This document shows, piece by piece, positions 1 through 7,195 of a stretch of 10,918 nucleotides of DNA. Source of the stretch: Verrucomicrobiales bacterium (GTDB taxonomy: Bacteria > Verrucomicrobiota > Verrucomicrobiia > Verrucomicrobiales > DEV007); contig PAHQ01000032.1 in NCBI GenBank assembly GCA_002705125.1, positions 1-10,918 on the forward strand, read 5' to 3'. The stretch's first letter is position 1. Every line of letters begins with the position of its first letter. The notes beneath the pieces are model-generated. The model searched no databases. It worked only from the letters and a program-made list of their open reading frames with translations, and was not told where the DNA came from. Made by a program: the position numbers and the translations under genes.

Positions 1-1
1 A

Positions 2-1687
2 AATGGTCCGATACTAGTCGGGGAGGGGAGTGCCGCTTATGAGCGGATCAAGGGACCAGTTAGAAGATTCGTTGACTTGTTTCCCCCAGCTCTGTGTTAT
101 GCCAAAATCGTACCTGTAGACGAAGTCGTCACTTTGACGCTTTTTCATCGTGAGGATGATCATTTGAGGCGTTTGATGTTAGATGACAAGCAGGCTGCTG
201 AACTAGACCAGTTGTGGGATGAGTTGTTTTATGTTGCTAGAGAACCCTTAAAGTATCAGATAGCTTTTGAGCAGATTAGAGAATTTGCGACTCAGGATCG
301 ACCTGACCTGGTTAAGTCTTGGGCCCCTCATGTTGAATCAATTAATCGTCGGGCGAGTGCTTTCCGAAAACGTCTCATTGATACCGAGCCAGCGCATATT
401 AATGGAGTATTAGATTTTGCTCAACGTTCTTGGCGCCGACCATTAAGTATTTCTAAAATTAATGATCTAAAAAAATTATATCAGCAATTGCGTAGTAGTG
501 ATATTTCACATGAAGATTCGATAAAGTTAACAATTGCACGAGTTTTAACTTCTCCTTCTTTTTTGTACCGCCGTGAAAAATCAGGATCTGGAAAGGATCC
601 CGTTAGAGTGAATGGTTATGAGCTTGCAACGAGGCTCAGTTATTTTCTATGGTCTTCGTGCCCTGACCATGAGCTTCTTGAATCAGCCAAAGATGGTTCA
701 TTAATTAGGGGCAAAGAGTTGATGAGTCAGGCAAGGAGAATGCTTCAGGATCCGAGGTCGGGCCGTATGGCTGAGCAATTCGCTTGTCAGTGGTTGCACA
801 TTAGTGATTTTGATAAGAATAACGATAAGAATGAAAAAATCTTTCCTGAGTTCTCTCAGTTGCGTGGTCAAATGTATAAGGAGTCATTATTGTTTTTTGA
901 GGATATGTTCCGCAACGACGGTTCAGTTCTCGACATGATCAGTGCGGATTATTCATTTTTAAATGAATCTTTGGCTTCGAATTATGGAATTAAAACAGCT
1001 CAACATTCTGAGCCGGGAATTTTTTGGCGTGATAAAAATGATAAGTTAACCCGCACTGCCGCACCTGAAAAATGGAGACGGGTCGAGGGGGTCAGGTCTA
1101 AGGGCCGTGGAGGTGTCCTCGGCATGGGTGCATTTTTAGCTGTTAATTCAGGAGCTTCACGGACTAGTCCTATCTTACGCGGGAACTGGATTTATGAGAC
1201 TTTATTGGGAGAGAAACTGCCCAAGCCTCCTGCAAGTGTCCCCGACCTTCCGGAAAAGGTTCCTGAAAATCTCACAGCGAGACAGCTAATTGAGAAACAC
1301 AGTTCTGCAAAGGAATGTTCAAAGTGTCATGAAAGAATTGATCCTTATGGTTTTGCTTTGGAGCAATTTGATGCCATAGGAAGAATAAGAAAAAATCAGC
1401 GAGATACTTCTGTGATGCTCTATGATGGTTCCCGAATCAATGGTATTGAAGGTTTGCGAGATTATCTTGTTACTCAAAGGCGAGATGATTTTCTTGAGCA
1501 GTTCTGCCGCAAGTTCCTAGGCTATGCCCTTGGACGTGAAGTTCAGCTTTCTGATATGCTTTTGATCGAGGAAATGAAGGGAGAGCTCAAAGATAATGGG
1601 TATCGTTTTAATGTCGCCATGGACCTGGTGATCAGTAGTGATCAGTTCAGGAAAATTCGAGGCCGTTTAGCCAAAAACGATGATTGA
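2..1687 (+). CDS. DUF1595/DUF1592/DUF1588/DUF1585 (PSCyt/PSD-type) haem protein, C-terminal part
   Basis: This is the C-terminal 561 residues of a large protein cut by the left edge; the frame is open back to base 2 with no stop, so the TTG at 77 is not the true start. Numbering from base 2, the order is a DUF1595-like segment (about 133-190, with LDFAQRSWRRPL), DUF1592 (about 203-330, with RLSYFLW and FACQWL), DUF1588 (about 370-467) and DUF1585 (about 480-555). DUF1588 holds a CSKCH c-type haem motif (bases 1316-1330) followed by RIDPYGFALEQFD, as is typical of that family. Full-length relatives usually have a cytochrome-c-like domain and DUF1587 upstream, which would lie outside the window. 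They are abundant in Planctomycetota and Verrucomicrobiota and predicted to be exported; their biochemical role is unknown. The DUF1552 gene follows after 33 bases, the usual partner in these phyla. Family assignment is firm; function is not. Confidence 0.9.
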   Translation, partial: NGPILVGEGSAAYERIKGPVRRFVDLFPPALCYAKIVPVDEVVTLTLFHREDDHLRRLMLDDKQAAELDQLWDELFYVAREPLKYQIAFEQIREFATQDRPDLVKSWAPHVESINRRASAFRKRLIDTEPAHINGVLDFAQRSWRRPLSISKINDLKKLYQQLRSSDISHEDSIKLTIARVLTSPSFLYRREKSGSGKDPVRVNGYELATRLSYFLWSSCPDHELLESAKDGSLIRGKELMSQARRMLQDPRSGRMAEQFACQWLHISDFDKNNDKNEKIFPEFSQLRGQMYKESLLFFEDMFRNDGSVLDMISADYSFLNESLASNYGIKTAQHSEPGIFWRDKNDKLTRTAAPEKWRRVEGVRSKGRGGVLGMGAFLAVNSGASRTSPILRGNWIYETLLGEKLPKPPASVPDLPEKVPENLTARQLIEKHSSAKECSKCHERIDPYGFALEQFDAIGRIRKNQRDTSVMLYDGSRINGIEGLRDYLVTQRRDDFLEQFCRKFLGYALGREVQLSDMLLIEEMKGELKDNGYRFNVAMDLVISSDQFRKIRGRLAKNDD

Positions 1688-1720
1688 TTCTATTTGTAAG
1701 TAACTTAAAATGAATACGAA

Positions 1721-3040
1721 ATGGGGAAAATGAATGAGATGAAGTTTCAGCTTTCTAGGAGAAGGATGCTCCGAGGGATTGGAGTTTCGATGGCATTGCC
1801 ATGGATGGAGTCAGTTAGGGTCTGGGGCGATGTGAAGTCCGACAGTAGACAAGCGAGTCAGGCCCCTACTAGGATGGGAATTCTGTTCTCAGGGTGTGGA
1901 TTTCATACACATGAGTGGTGGGCTAAGGGGCAGGGAAGGGAAATGAAATTGGGAAAGGTTCTTGATCCTCTTAAAGATTTTCGTGAAAAAATGGTTTTCA
2001 TCAAAGGCCTTTATAATGCAGAGGCGCTGAAAGGCAATATTCACAGCTCGCAAACTGGAAATCTTTTATCAGGTGCTCCTCTGGCCTCGGGTGGCAGAAT
2101 TAAATCCGGGACCAGTATTGATCAGTTCGTAGCTCAACAAATTGGGCACAGAACAAAATTACCAAGCATTGTTCTCGGTTGTGAAAAAGCAAACCCCTCA
2201 GTCCACAAGGACTACTCAATGCTTTACAGTTCGCACATCTCATGGTCTAGCCCCACTACCCCGACTCCTCTTGAGGTGTATCCTGCTCTTGCTTTTGATC
2301 AACTCTTTAAAAATAAGGCTCAGGCCGGCGATGAGAGTGTCCTTGATGCTGTGCTTCAGGATGCCAAGGGTCTGAGGAGGGGGATCAGTCGACTCGATCA
2401 GCAAAAACTTGATGAATATTTAAATTCTGTTAGGGAAGTTGAAAAGAGAATTGAAAGTGCTGGTAAGCGAGGTGAATTTCAGGGATGGAGGCCGACCCTG
2501 ACTGGGCCTAATATGCCGCGTCCGAAAGATGGTTATCCACAGGACATTGTGGAGCATATGCGCCTGATGTCAGACATTATGGTGCTGGCATTTCAGACAG
2601 ACACGACCCGAATATGCACACTCAAGTTAAACAATGACCACGGAACGCTACGTTTTCCACATCTTGGTGTGGATTATATGATTCATCACCTTCTTTCGCA
2701 CAATGATACTGAGGACTGGCTCAAAGTGAATCAGTTCTTCTTGGAGCAGATGGCTTATATTGCGCACAGGCTAGATTCCATTCAGGAAGGAGACAAGACG
2801 GCACTTGATAATAGCATGATTATGCTTTGTTCAAGCATGTTGACAGGGACTCACAATGCGAAGGAATTACCTGTAGTTATGCTTGGTGGTGGTGGTGGTA
2901 GAATAAAGGGAGGTCAGAACCTTGATTACTTTTCTAAGAAAGACCGTCAGATGTGTCGGCTTTTCTTGAGTATGATGGATAAGATGGATGTTAGGCCTGA
3001 TTCTTTCGGTGATGCCAACAAACCACTTAATGAGATTTAA
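1721..3040 (+). CDS. DUF1552 (HXXSHH family) protein with Tat signal
   Basis: A protein of 439 residues matching the DUF1552 family (Pfam PF07586, HXXSHH) over its whole length. The N-terminus carries a twin-arginine signal, LSRRRMLRGIG at residues 11-21, followed by a short hydrophobic stretch (GVSMALPW), so export by Tat is likely. The family-naming motif appears as HLLSHN at residues 323-328, with Asn in place of the last His. A glycine run at 389-393 matches the glycine-rich C-terminal motif of the family. Start codons at 1721, 1730 and 1739 are all in frame and none has a convincing Shine-Dalgarno sequence; all leave the Tat motif intact, and I kept the longest. It lies 33 bases after the DUF1592-type gene, the usual pairing in Planctomycetota and Verrucomicrobiota, so they are probably co-transcribed. 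The biochemical function of the family is unknown; I infer only that the two proteins work together outside the cytoplasm. Confidence 0.9.
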   Translation: MGKMNEMKFQLSRRRMLRGIGVSMALPWMESVRVWGDVKSDSRQASQAPTRMGILFSGCGFHTHEWWAKGQGREMKLGKVLDPLKDFREKMVFIKGLYNAEALKGNIHSSQTGNLLSGAPLASGGRIKSGTSIDQFVAQQIGHRTKLPSIVLGCEKANPSVHKDYSMLYSSHISWSSPTTPTPLEVYPALAFDQLFKNKAQAGDESVLDAVLQDAKGLRRGISRLDQQKLDEYLNSVREVEKRIESAGKRGEFQGWRPTLTGPNMPRPKDGYPQDIVEHMRLMSDIMVLAFQTDTTRICTLKLNNDHGTLRFPHLGVDYMIHHLLSHNDTEDWLKVNQFFLEQMAYIAHRLDSIQEGDKTALDNSMIMLCSSMLTGTHNAKELPVVMLGGGGGRIKGGQNLDYFSKKDRQMCRLFLSMMDKMDVRPDSFGDANKPLNEI

Positions 3041-3064
3041 ATAATTAGAGACTTTGCTTCGTCC

Positions 3065-4396
3065 TTATTTTTTTGACCCAATACAATATAGAAATTTTTC
3101 TCCCCTTAGAAAAATTTGATTACCAGAGATGGCTGCTGATGCACTAAAGGAGTCATCTAGTTTATTAAAAGCTACCGGTTCAGGTTCATCATTATGGCTT
3201 AAAACGATTGTCAGGCCTTCTCTTGAAGTGATATAAACATGGTCTCCAGCACCAATCGGAGAGGAATAAATATCACGTAGTGCACTAATTCTGAATGGGC
3301 CGGCTTTTGTTTCTCCTGACTCTGCATGCGTAACTGAAAGAATGCCTTGATAATGACTCAAGTAATAAAGCGTCCCTTTGTATAGTAGAGGTGATGGCAC
3401 GTAAGGTGTTCTTTTGTTAGTAGACCACATTACGTGGTCTGTATCAGTGATATCACCCTTAGCTTCTTTAATGTCTATCGCTATCATTGCTCTCTTGTCA
3501 TAGCTACAACCTAGATAAACTTTTTCGTTTTCCGATACTGGGGAAGCAACCACATTGTTTGACATTCCAGAGCATTCCCAAATTACTTTTCCATTGTTCA
3601 TGTCATAACCTCGAATTCGCTGAGTTGAGCTAACAATGACTTGGTTTTTTTCACCTGATTTCACAATTATTGGTGTGGACCACGAGGTGACTTCCTTTCT
3701 GTCTACTTTCCAAATGTTTTTACCTGTATTCTTATCTATCGCATAGATCGCTGATTCTTTTTCATGATCCCAATTGATAATGATAGTATTGCCTTTTAGT
3801 ACAGGTGAAGAACCTTCACCGTGTCCGTGTTTGGTTGCCATCTTACCAAGATCTCTCTTCCAAATAATTTTACCGCTTTGGCAGTCAATTGAGTAAAGTC
3901 CATGAGACCCAAAATAAGCGATTACTTGTTTTCCATCAGTGACCGGCGATGCTGAGGCTAAGCTGCCACTCTTGTGCCCACCCTCGTGAGGAAATAATTC
4001 GTTACATTTAGTGCTCCATATTGTTTCACCTGTTTTTTTATCGATGCATAAGACAACAAATTTGTGCATTTGAGCGACAGGTGAATTATCGTGAGACCCG
4101 GGTGCGTTATCATAAATAGGTGGCTCTGTTACGTCACCGAAAGGAATAGCCGAAGTTAAAAAAATTTTATCTTCCCAAATTACTGGGGTCGAGTGACCTA
4201 ATCCAGGGAGCTTTATTTTCCAAAATATGTTTTTTTCTTCAGACCACTCTTTTGGAGGATTTGATGAATCAGGAGCAACTCCATTCCCTGTCACTCCTCG
4301 CCATGAAGGCCAATTTGAATCTGCTTTTAGAGTGCTCTTAGTCACAAGAATTGAACCCAGTAAAATTAAGGTCAATTCACTTAAATGAAGTTTCAT
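3065..4396 (-). CDS. secreted PQQ-like beta-propeller repeat protein
   Basis: A 443-residue protein with an N-terminal signal peptide (hydrophobic LTLILLGSILV, residues 8-18, cleavage probably near A25) followed by NWPSWRGVTGNG, the opening motif common in the secreted PQQ-like propellers of Planctomycetota and Verrucomicrobiota. Blade repeats are visible as CIDKKTGETIW (117-127), SIDCQSGKIIW (169-179), AIDKNTGKNIW (219-229) and GYDMNNGKVIW (263-273), spaced 44-52 residues apart, which fits a seven- or eight-bladed propeller. There is no lipobox cysteine, so it is probably soluble in the periplasm or secreted, not the BamB lipoprotein. Whether it binds PQQ or is only a scaffold cannot be told; no dehydrogenase domain is present. 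Its ATG lies one base after the TGA of the rhodanese-like gene, so the two are almost certainly co-transcribed and translationally coupled. No Shine-Dalgarno sequence is visible before the start. Confidence 0.88.
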   Translation of the reverse strand: MKLHLSELTLILLGSILVTKSTLKADSNWPSWRGVTGNGVAPDSSNPPKEWSEEKNIFWKIKLPGLGHSTPVIWEDKIFLTSAIPFGDVTEPPIYDNAPGSHDNSPVAQMHKFVVLCIDKKTGETIWSTKCNELFPHEGGHKSGSLASASPVTDGKQVIAYFGSHGLYSIDCQSGKIIWKRDLGKMATKHGHGEGSSPVLKGNTIIINWDHEKESAIYAIDKNTGKNIWKVDRKEVTSWSTPIIVKSGEKNQVIVSSTQRIRGYDMNNGKVIWECSGMSNNVVASPVSENEKVYLGCSYDKRAMIAIDIKEAKGDITDTDHVMWSTNKRTPYVPSPLLYKGTLYYLSHYQGILSVTHAESGETKAGPFRISALRDIYSSPIGAGDHVYITSREGLTIVLSHNDEPEPVAFNKLDDSFSASAAISGNQIFLRGEKFLYCIGSKK

Positions 4397-4397
4397 T

Positions 4398-4961
4398 TCA
4401 ATCAGATTCTATTTCGATTCTGTAGCGTGGAATCGATGGGTCTACTTCGCGGGAATAAGCATCAATTCCTCCGCCTAGGGCAACGGTTCTTTTCATGCCA
4501 TGACCTATAAAGAATGCAGCAACGTCTAAAGATCTGTCGCCAGCATGATCGATTATGATAGTCCTAGTTTCTTTATTCCAATTTCCAAGGGCCTCTTGTT
4601 GAAGGTCGGCAGTCATGATTTGTGAACCTTTGATTTTTACAGCTTCGACTTCTTCTCGTGATCTAATATCGAGCAGTTTGATTTCTTCTTTTGCTTCATC
4701 GATCTCAAGTTTTAAATCTTTTGGGCTGATCTGAATCTTTTGATCATGTTCAGCGCTAGATAAAAGATGTTCGATAACTTCATCGGTAGAAAGATTATCA
4801 TTTCTTTTACAAACATCACCTATTGTTTCTGTATCTTCGAAGCCGCAGCTTTGGCATCCTCCTATGTGATATTTTGCAAAGAGTGCTCGCCTAGACCCTG
4901 GAATCAGCTTTTGAAGTTGCTCCATTGTTGTTTCTGGGGATATCTTTGACTCGTATTGCAT
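4398..4961 (-). CDS. DUF1858-like plus rhodanese-like two-domain protein, catalytic Cys replaced
   Basis: A cytoplasmic protein of 187 residues with two parts. Residues 5-67 resemble DUF1858/ScdA-N-like helical domains, with ISPETTM at the start and HIGGCQSCGF carrying a CxxC pair (C36, C39), a possible metal or redox site. Residues 78-180 are a rhodanese fold: LLDIRSREE (96-104), the active-site loop DHAGDRS (138-144) and the closing LGGGIDAYSREVDPSIPRY (162-180). In active rhodaneses this loop begins with the persulfide-forming Cys; here that position is D138, and the only cysteines in the protein are C36, C39 and C51, all outside the rhodanese domain. Classical sulfurtransferase activity is therefore unlikely; a binding or regulatory role, or sulfur handling through the N-terminal CxxC, is inference. 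It is the first gene of a two-gene unit with the PQQ-like propeller. The ATG has no Shine-Dalgarno sequence. Confidence 0.85.
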   Translation of the reverse strand: MQYESKISPETTMEQLQKLIPGSRRALFAKYHIGGCQSCGFEDTETIGDVCKRNDNLSTDEVIEHLLSSAEHDQKIQISPKDLKLEIDEAKEEIKLLDIRSREEVEAVKIKGSQIMTADLQQEALGNWNKETRTIIIDHAGDRSLDVAAFFIGHGMKRTVALGGGIDAYSREVDPSIPRYRIEIESD

Positions 4962-5025
4962 TGAATTTAGTTGGGCAGTAATAAAAACTCACATATCTTA
5001 AAGTGCAAATACGAGTAATTTAGCT
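4962..5025. promoter_or_regulatory. divergent intergenic region, rhodanese-like gene / pssA
   Basis: This 64-base AT-rich gap separates two divergent start codons and must hold promoters for both unless transcription enters from elsewhere. Only weak matches to sigma-70 boxes are visible. On the plus strand TTGGGC (4971-4976) is 17 bases before TATCTT (4994-4999). On the minus strand TTGCAC is 17 bases before TTTATT. No hairpin, riboswitch or clear operator is seen. Confidence 0.35.
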
Positions 5026-5880
5026 GTGAAAGAAGAGGAAGAATACGAACCAAAGATCTATATGCTGCCAAACCTAATGACGGCAGGTAATCTGGTTTGT
5101 GGTTTTTTGGCTATCATGACAATTATTAATGCCATTTCTAAAGGTGGTATTGATAATCTTGCGGATTCACGTCATCTCTTTGAGAGGGCAATATGGTTTA
5201 TTCTTGCGGGTTGTCTTTTTGATGTCCTAGATGGACGGCTAGCAAGGTTAGGAGGACAAGAAAGTCCCTTTGGTAAAGAATTTGATTCCATTGCTGACAT
5301 TGTTTCTTTTGGAGTCGCTCCAGCGTTATTGGTTCAGAGTGTCATAATGAATGAGTTTGCTGGTAGCTTCCCAATCATGGTTGCTTCGATTTATCTCGTC
5401 TGTGGAGGTATGCGGCTTGCGAGGTTTAATTGTATTGCAACATATGGCGAAGAAACATCTGGACACTTTAAAGGGTTTCCTATACCTGCGGCAGCGGGTC
5501 TCATAAGTGCTCTTACTTTATTTGTTCTTTGGGTGTCAGAGACAGAAAAAGACTTAAGCAGACTTAAGATTATTTTTCTTATATTGATGCTCTTTTTATC
5601 TTACTTAATGCTAAGTTCGATACGCTACCCAAGCTTTAAAAAAGTTAGCTGGAGTACTCAGCGCCCACTCCCCTGGTTGGTTGCAGCATTTATACTCTTG
5701 ATGCTAACAATTTATTATCACGAATGGCTGCCGGCTCTTCTTTTAGTTCTTTACGCGGTATATGGACTAATAAGGCCTTTTATCGGAAACAAATTGCGCC
5801 GAGAAATTGAAGAAGAGATATTGAGTCCAGAAGATGATGAAAATCAAAATAATGAAGACATTGGCACAGATAATGTTTAA
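5026..5880 (+). CDS. pssA: CDP-diacylglycerol--serine O-phosphatidyltransferase
   Basis: Transfers phosphatidyl from CDP-diacylglycerol to L-serine, giving phosphatidylserine, the precursor of phosphatidylethanolamine, in the inner membrane. The complete CDP-alcohol phosphatidyltransferase signature DxxDGxxAR-x8-GxxxDxxxD is present: D66, D69, G70, A73, R74, G83, D87 and D91. The N-terminal MLPNLMTAGNLVCGF (13-27) and FKGFPIPAAAG (148-158) are typical of the Bacillus-type integral-membrane PssA rather than of phosphatidylglycerophosphate synthase. Several hydrophobic segments follow, and the C-terminal tail after residue 255 is highly acidic. The length of 284 is normal. The only possible start upstream of M13 is the GTG at 5026, since an in-frame TAA lies at 4999; ATG 5062 (M13) is the alternative, and neither has a good ribosome binding site. 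A phosphatidylserine decarboxylase gene, often adjacent, is not in this window. Confidence 0.92.
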   Translation: MKEEEEYEPKIYMLPNLMTAGNLVCGFLAIMTIINAISKGGIDNLADSRHLFERAIWFILAGCLFDVLDGRLARLGGQESPFGKEFDSIADIVSFGVAPALLVQSVIMNEFAGSFPIMVASIYLVCGGMRLARFNCIATYGEETSGHFKGFPIPAAAGLISALTLFVLWVSETEKDLSRLKIIFLILMLFLSYLMLSSIRYPSFKKVSWSTQRPLPWLVAAFILLMLTIYYHEWLPALLLVLYAVYGLIRPFIGNKLRREIEEEILSPEDDENQNNEDIGTDNV

Positions 5881-5944
5881 TGATTTATATTAATCTGTTG
5901 TTTTATCAAAAATCACCCTGTCTCTAATCTAAATACTCATTCTA
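5881..5944 (+). promoter_or_regulatory. gap between pssA and the GT81-like gene, possible weak promoter
   Basis: This 64-base AT-rich gap contains TTGTTT (5898-5903) and TCTAAT (5923-5928, five of six matches to a -10 box), but they are 19 bases apart, longer than ideal. If used, transcription would start about 10 bases before the GTG. No terminator hairpin is visible after pssA, so read-through from pssA is equally possible. Confidence 0.22.
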
Positions 5945-7171
5945 GTGCCTGACTTCTATCAACATCGTCTCGTTACCACTCTTCATCAATTAGCTGACCC
6001 TTCTTTTGAAGAGCAGCAGGAACAATTAAAAGAGTATACAAAAGATAAACCTATTACCCTTGTAATGCCGGCTCTCTATTCAGAGGTTGAAGGTCCAGCC
6101 TTGCCTGGGATTTTAGATCATTTGGAGAAAGTAGAGTTTATCAATGAGATCGTGATCTCTATGAATAGGATGGACGAATCTCAGTTTAAGAAGGCTAAGG
6201 AATTTTTCTCAAGGCTTCCTCAAAAGCACTACGTTATTTGGAACGATGGGCCAAGAGTATCGAAAATTTATGATGAACTAAAAGAGGCCCAAATAACGCA
6301 ATATATGCCAGGTAAGGGTTGTAATGTTTGGATGGCTTATGGATTCATTATTGCCAGAGGAAATGCAGGAGTCATTGCAATGCATGACTCAGATATTCTT
6401 TCTTATGATAAGGAAATGTTGGCTAGGTTGTGTCTCCCGACTGTTCATCCTGGATTAGAGTATGATTACTGTAAAAGTTACTATGGACGTGTGAGTGATA
6501 GAATGTATGGACGGGTCACAAGACTTTTTGTGATTCCTCTGCTTCGGGCTCTAATTAAGGTTTTTGGTAACCTTAGGATGCTTGATTATTTGGAGGGTTT
6601 TCGTTATCCGTTATCAGGTGAGTTTTCAATTAGTACTGATTTAGCAAAAAGAGTTAGAATGCCCGGAGACTGGGGTCTTGAGGTAGGAATGTTGGTAGAA
6701 GTTTATCATAACACTACTGTAAATGGAATATGTCAGGTGGATCTGGGTTCAAATTTTGAACACAAGCATCAACACCTTGGTCATCAGCATGATGATCCTG
6801 AACCGACCGTTGACAAAGGACTAATGAAGATGGCAAGGGAAATAGCCTTGAGTCTTTTGTCTAGCCTTGCCTCCGAGGGTATCATAATGAATTCAGGTTC
6901 ATTGAAATCGCTCCGGTTGACTTATGAGAGAATGGCCAAGGAATTGATACGTAAATACCATGACGATTCAACGATTAACGGACTTAAGTATTATCGTCAT
7001 GAAGAGGCTCAGGCAATTGAAGCTTTTAGTGCGGCCCTGAAAAATGCAACACAGGTCTTTGCCACCGAGGGGCACGAGGTGAAACAAATTCCTAATTGGA
7101 ACCGAACCTTCTCTGCCGTACCGGAACTTTCGAAGAAGCTTAAGAAAGTTATTGAAGAGGATAATGAGTGA
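5945..7171 (+). CDS. GT81-type glycosyltransferase, glucosyl-3-phosphoglycerate synthase (GpgS)-like
   Basis: A cytoplasmic GT-A fold glycosyltransferase of 408 residues. The pattern fits family GT81: TLVMPALYSE near the N-terminus (38-47), PGKGCNVWMAYG (122-133), the metal-binding HDSDI (147-151, DSD as the DxD motif), YPLSGEFSIS (221-230), DWGLEVGMLVEVY (242-254) and a His-rich stretch after FEHKHQH (271-277), where the family has a metal-ligand His. GT81 enzymes make glucosyl-3-phosphoglycerate from NDP-glucose and 3-phosphoglycerate, the first step to the compatible solute glucosylglycerate; the exact sugar donor here is inferred. The matching phosphatase (GpgP) is not in the window. The start is GTG 5945, with an in-frame TAA just upstream (5930), and no Shine-Dalgarno sequence is visible. 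It follows pssA by 64 bases on the same strand and converges on mgtE with a 24-base gap. Confidence 0.75.
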   Translation: MPDFYQHRLVTTLHQLADPSFEEQQEQLKEYTKDKPITLVMPALYSEVEGPALPGILDHLEKVEFINEIVISMNRMDESQFKKAKEFFSRLPQKHYVIWNDGPRVSKIYDELKEAQITQYMPGKGCNVWMAYGFIIARGNAGVIAMHDSDILSYDKEMLARLCLPTVHPGLEYDYCKSYYGRVSDRMYGRVTRLFVIPLLRALIKVFGNLRMLDYLEGFRYPLSGEFSISTDLAKRVRMPGDWGLEVGMLVEVYHNTTVNGICQVDLGSNFEHKHQHLGHQHDDPEPTVDKGLMKMAREIALSLLSSLASEGIIMNSGSLKSLRLTYERMAKELIRKYHDDSTINGLKYYRHEEAQAIEAFSAALKNATQVFATEGHEVKQIPNWNRTFSAVPELSKKLKKVIEEDNE

Positions 7172-7195
7172 AATTTTGTAATTTGCTCGCCTAGG

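Noticed and set aside
77..79. TTG as the start of the first gene
   Set aside because: The frame continues upstream to base 2 with sequence that reads as part of the same protein family, so the gene is simply cut by the window edge.
2885..2899. Five tandem GGT triplets, a possible slippage-prone repeat
   Set aside because: They encode a glycine run that matches the glycine-rich motif expected near the C-terminus of DUF1552 proteins; being triplets, length changes would not shift the frame.
3041..3064. A terminator between the convergent DUF1552 and propeller genes
   Set aside because: The T-run nearby lies within the Lys codons at the end of the propeller gene and is not preceded by a stem.
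3065..4396. Annotation of the propeller as BamB
   Set aside because: It has a plain signal peptide without a lipobox Cys and an N-terminal motif typical of a different secreted PQQ-like group; its neighbours are not BAM or EngA genes.
7172..7195. A bidirectional terminator between the convergent GT81-like and mgtE genes
   Set aside because: Only a six-base palindrome CCTAGG is visible; there is no stem with a T-run on either strand.
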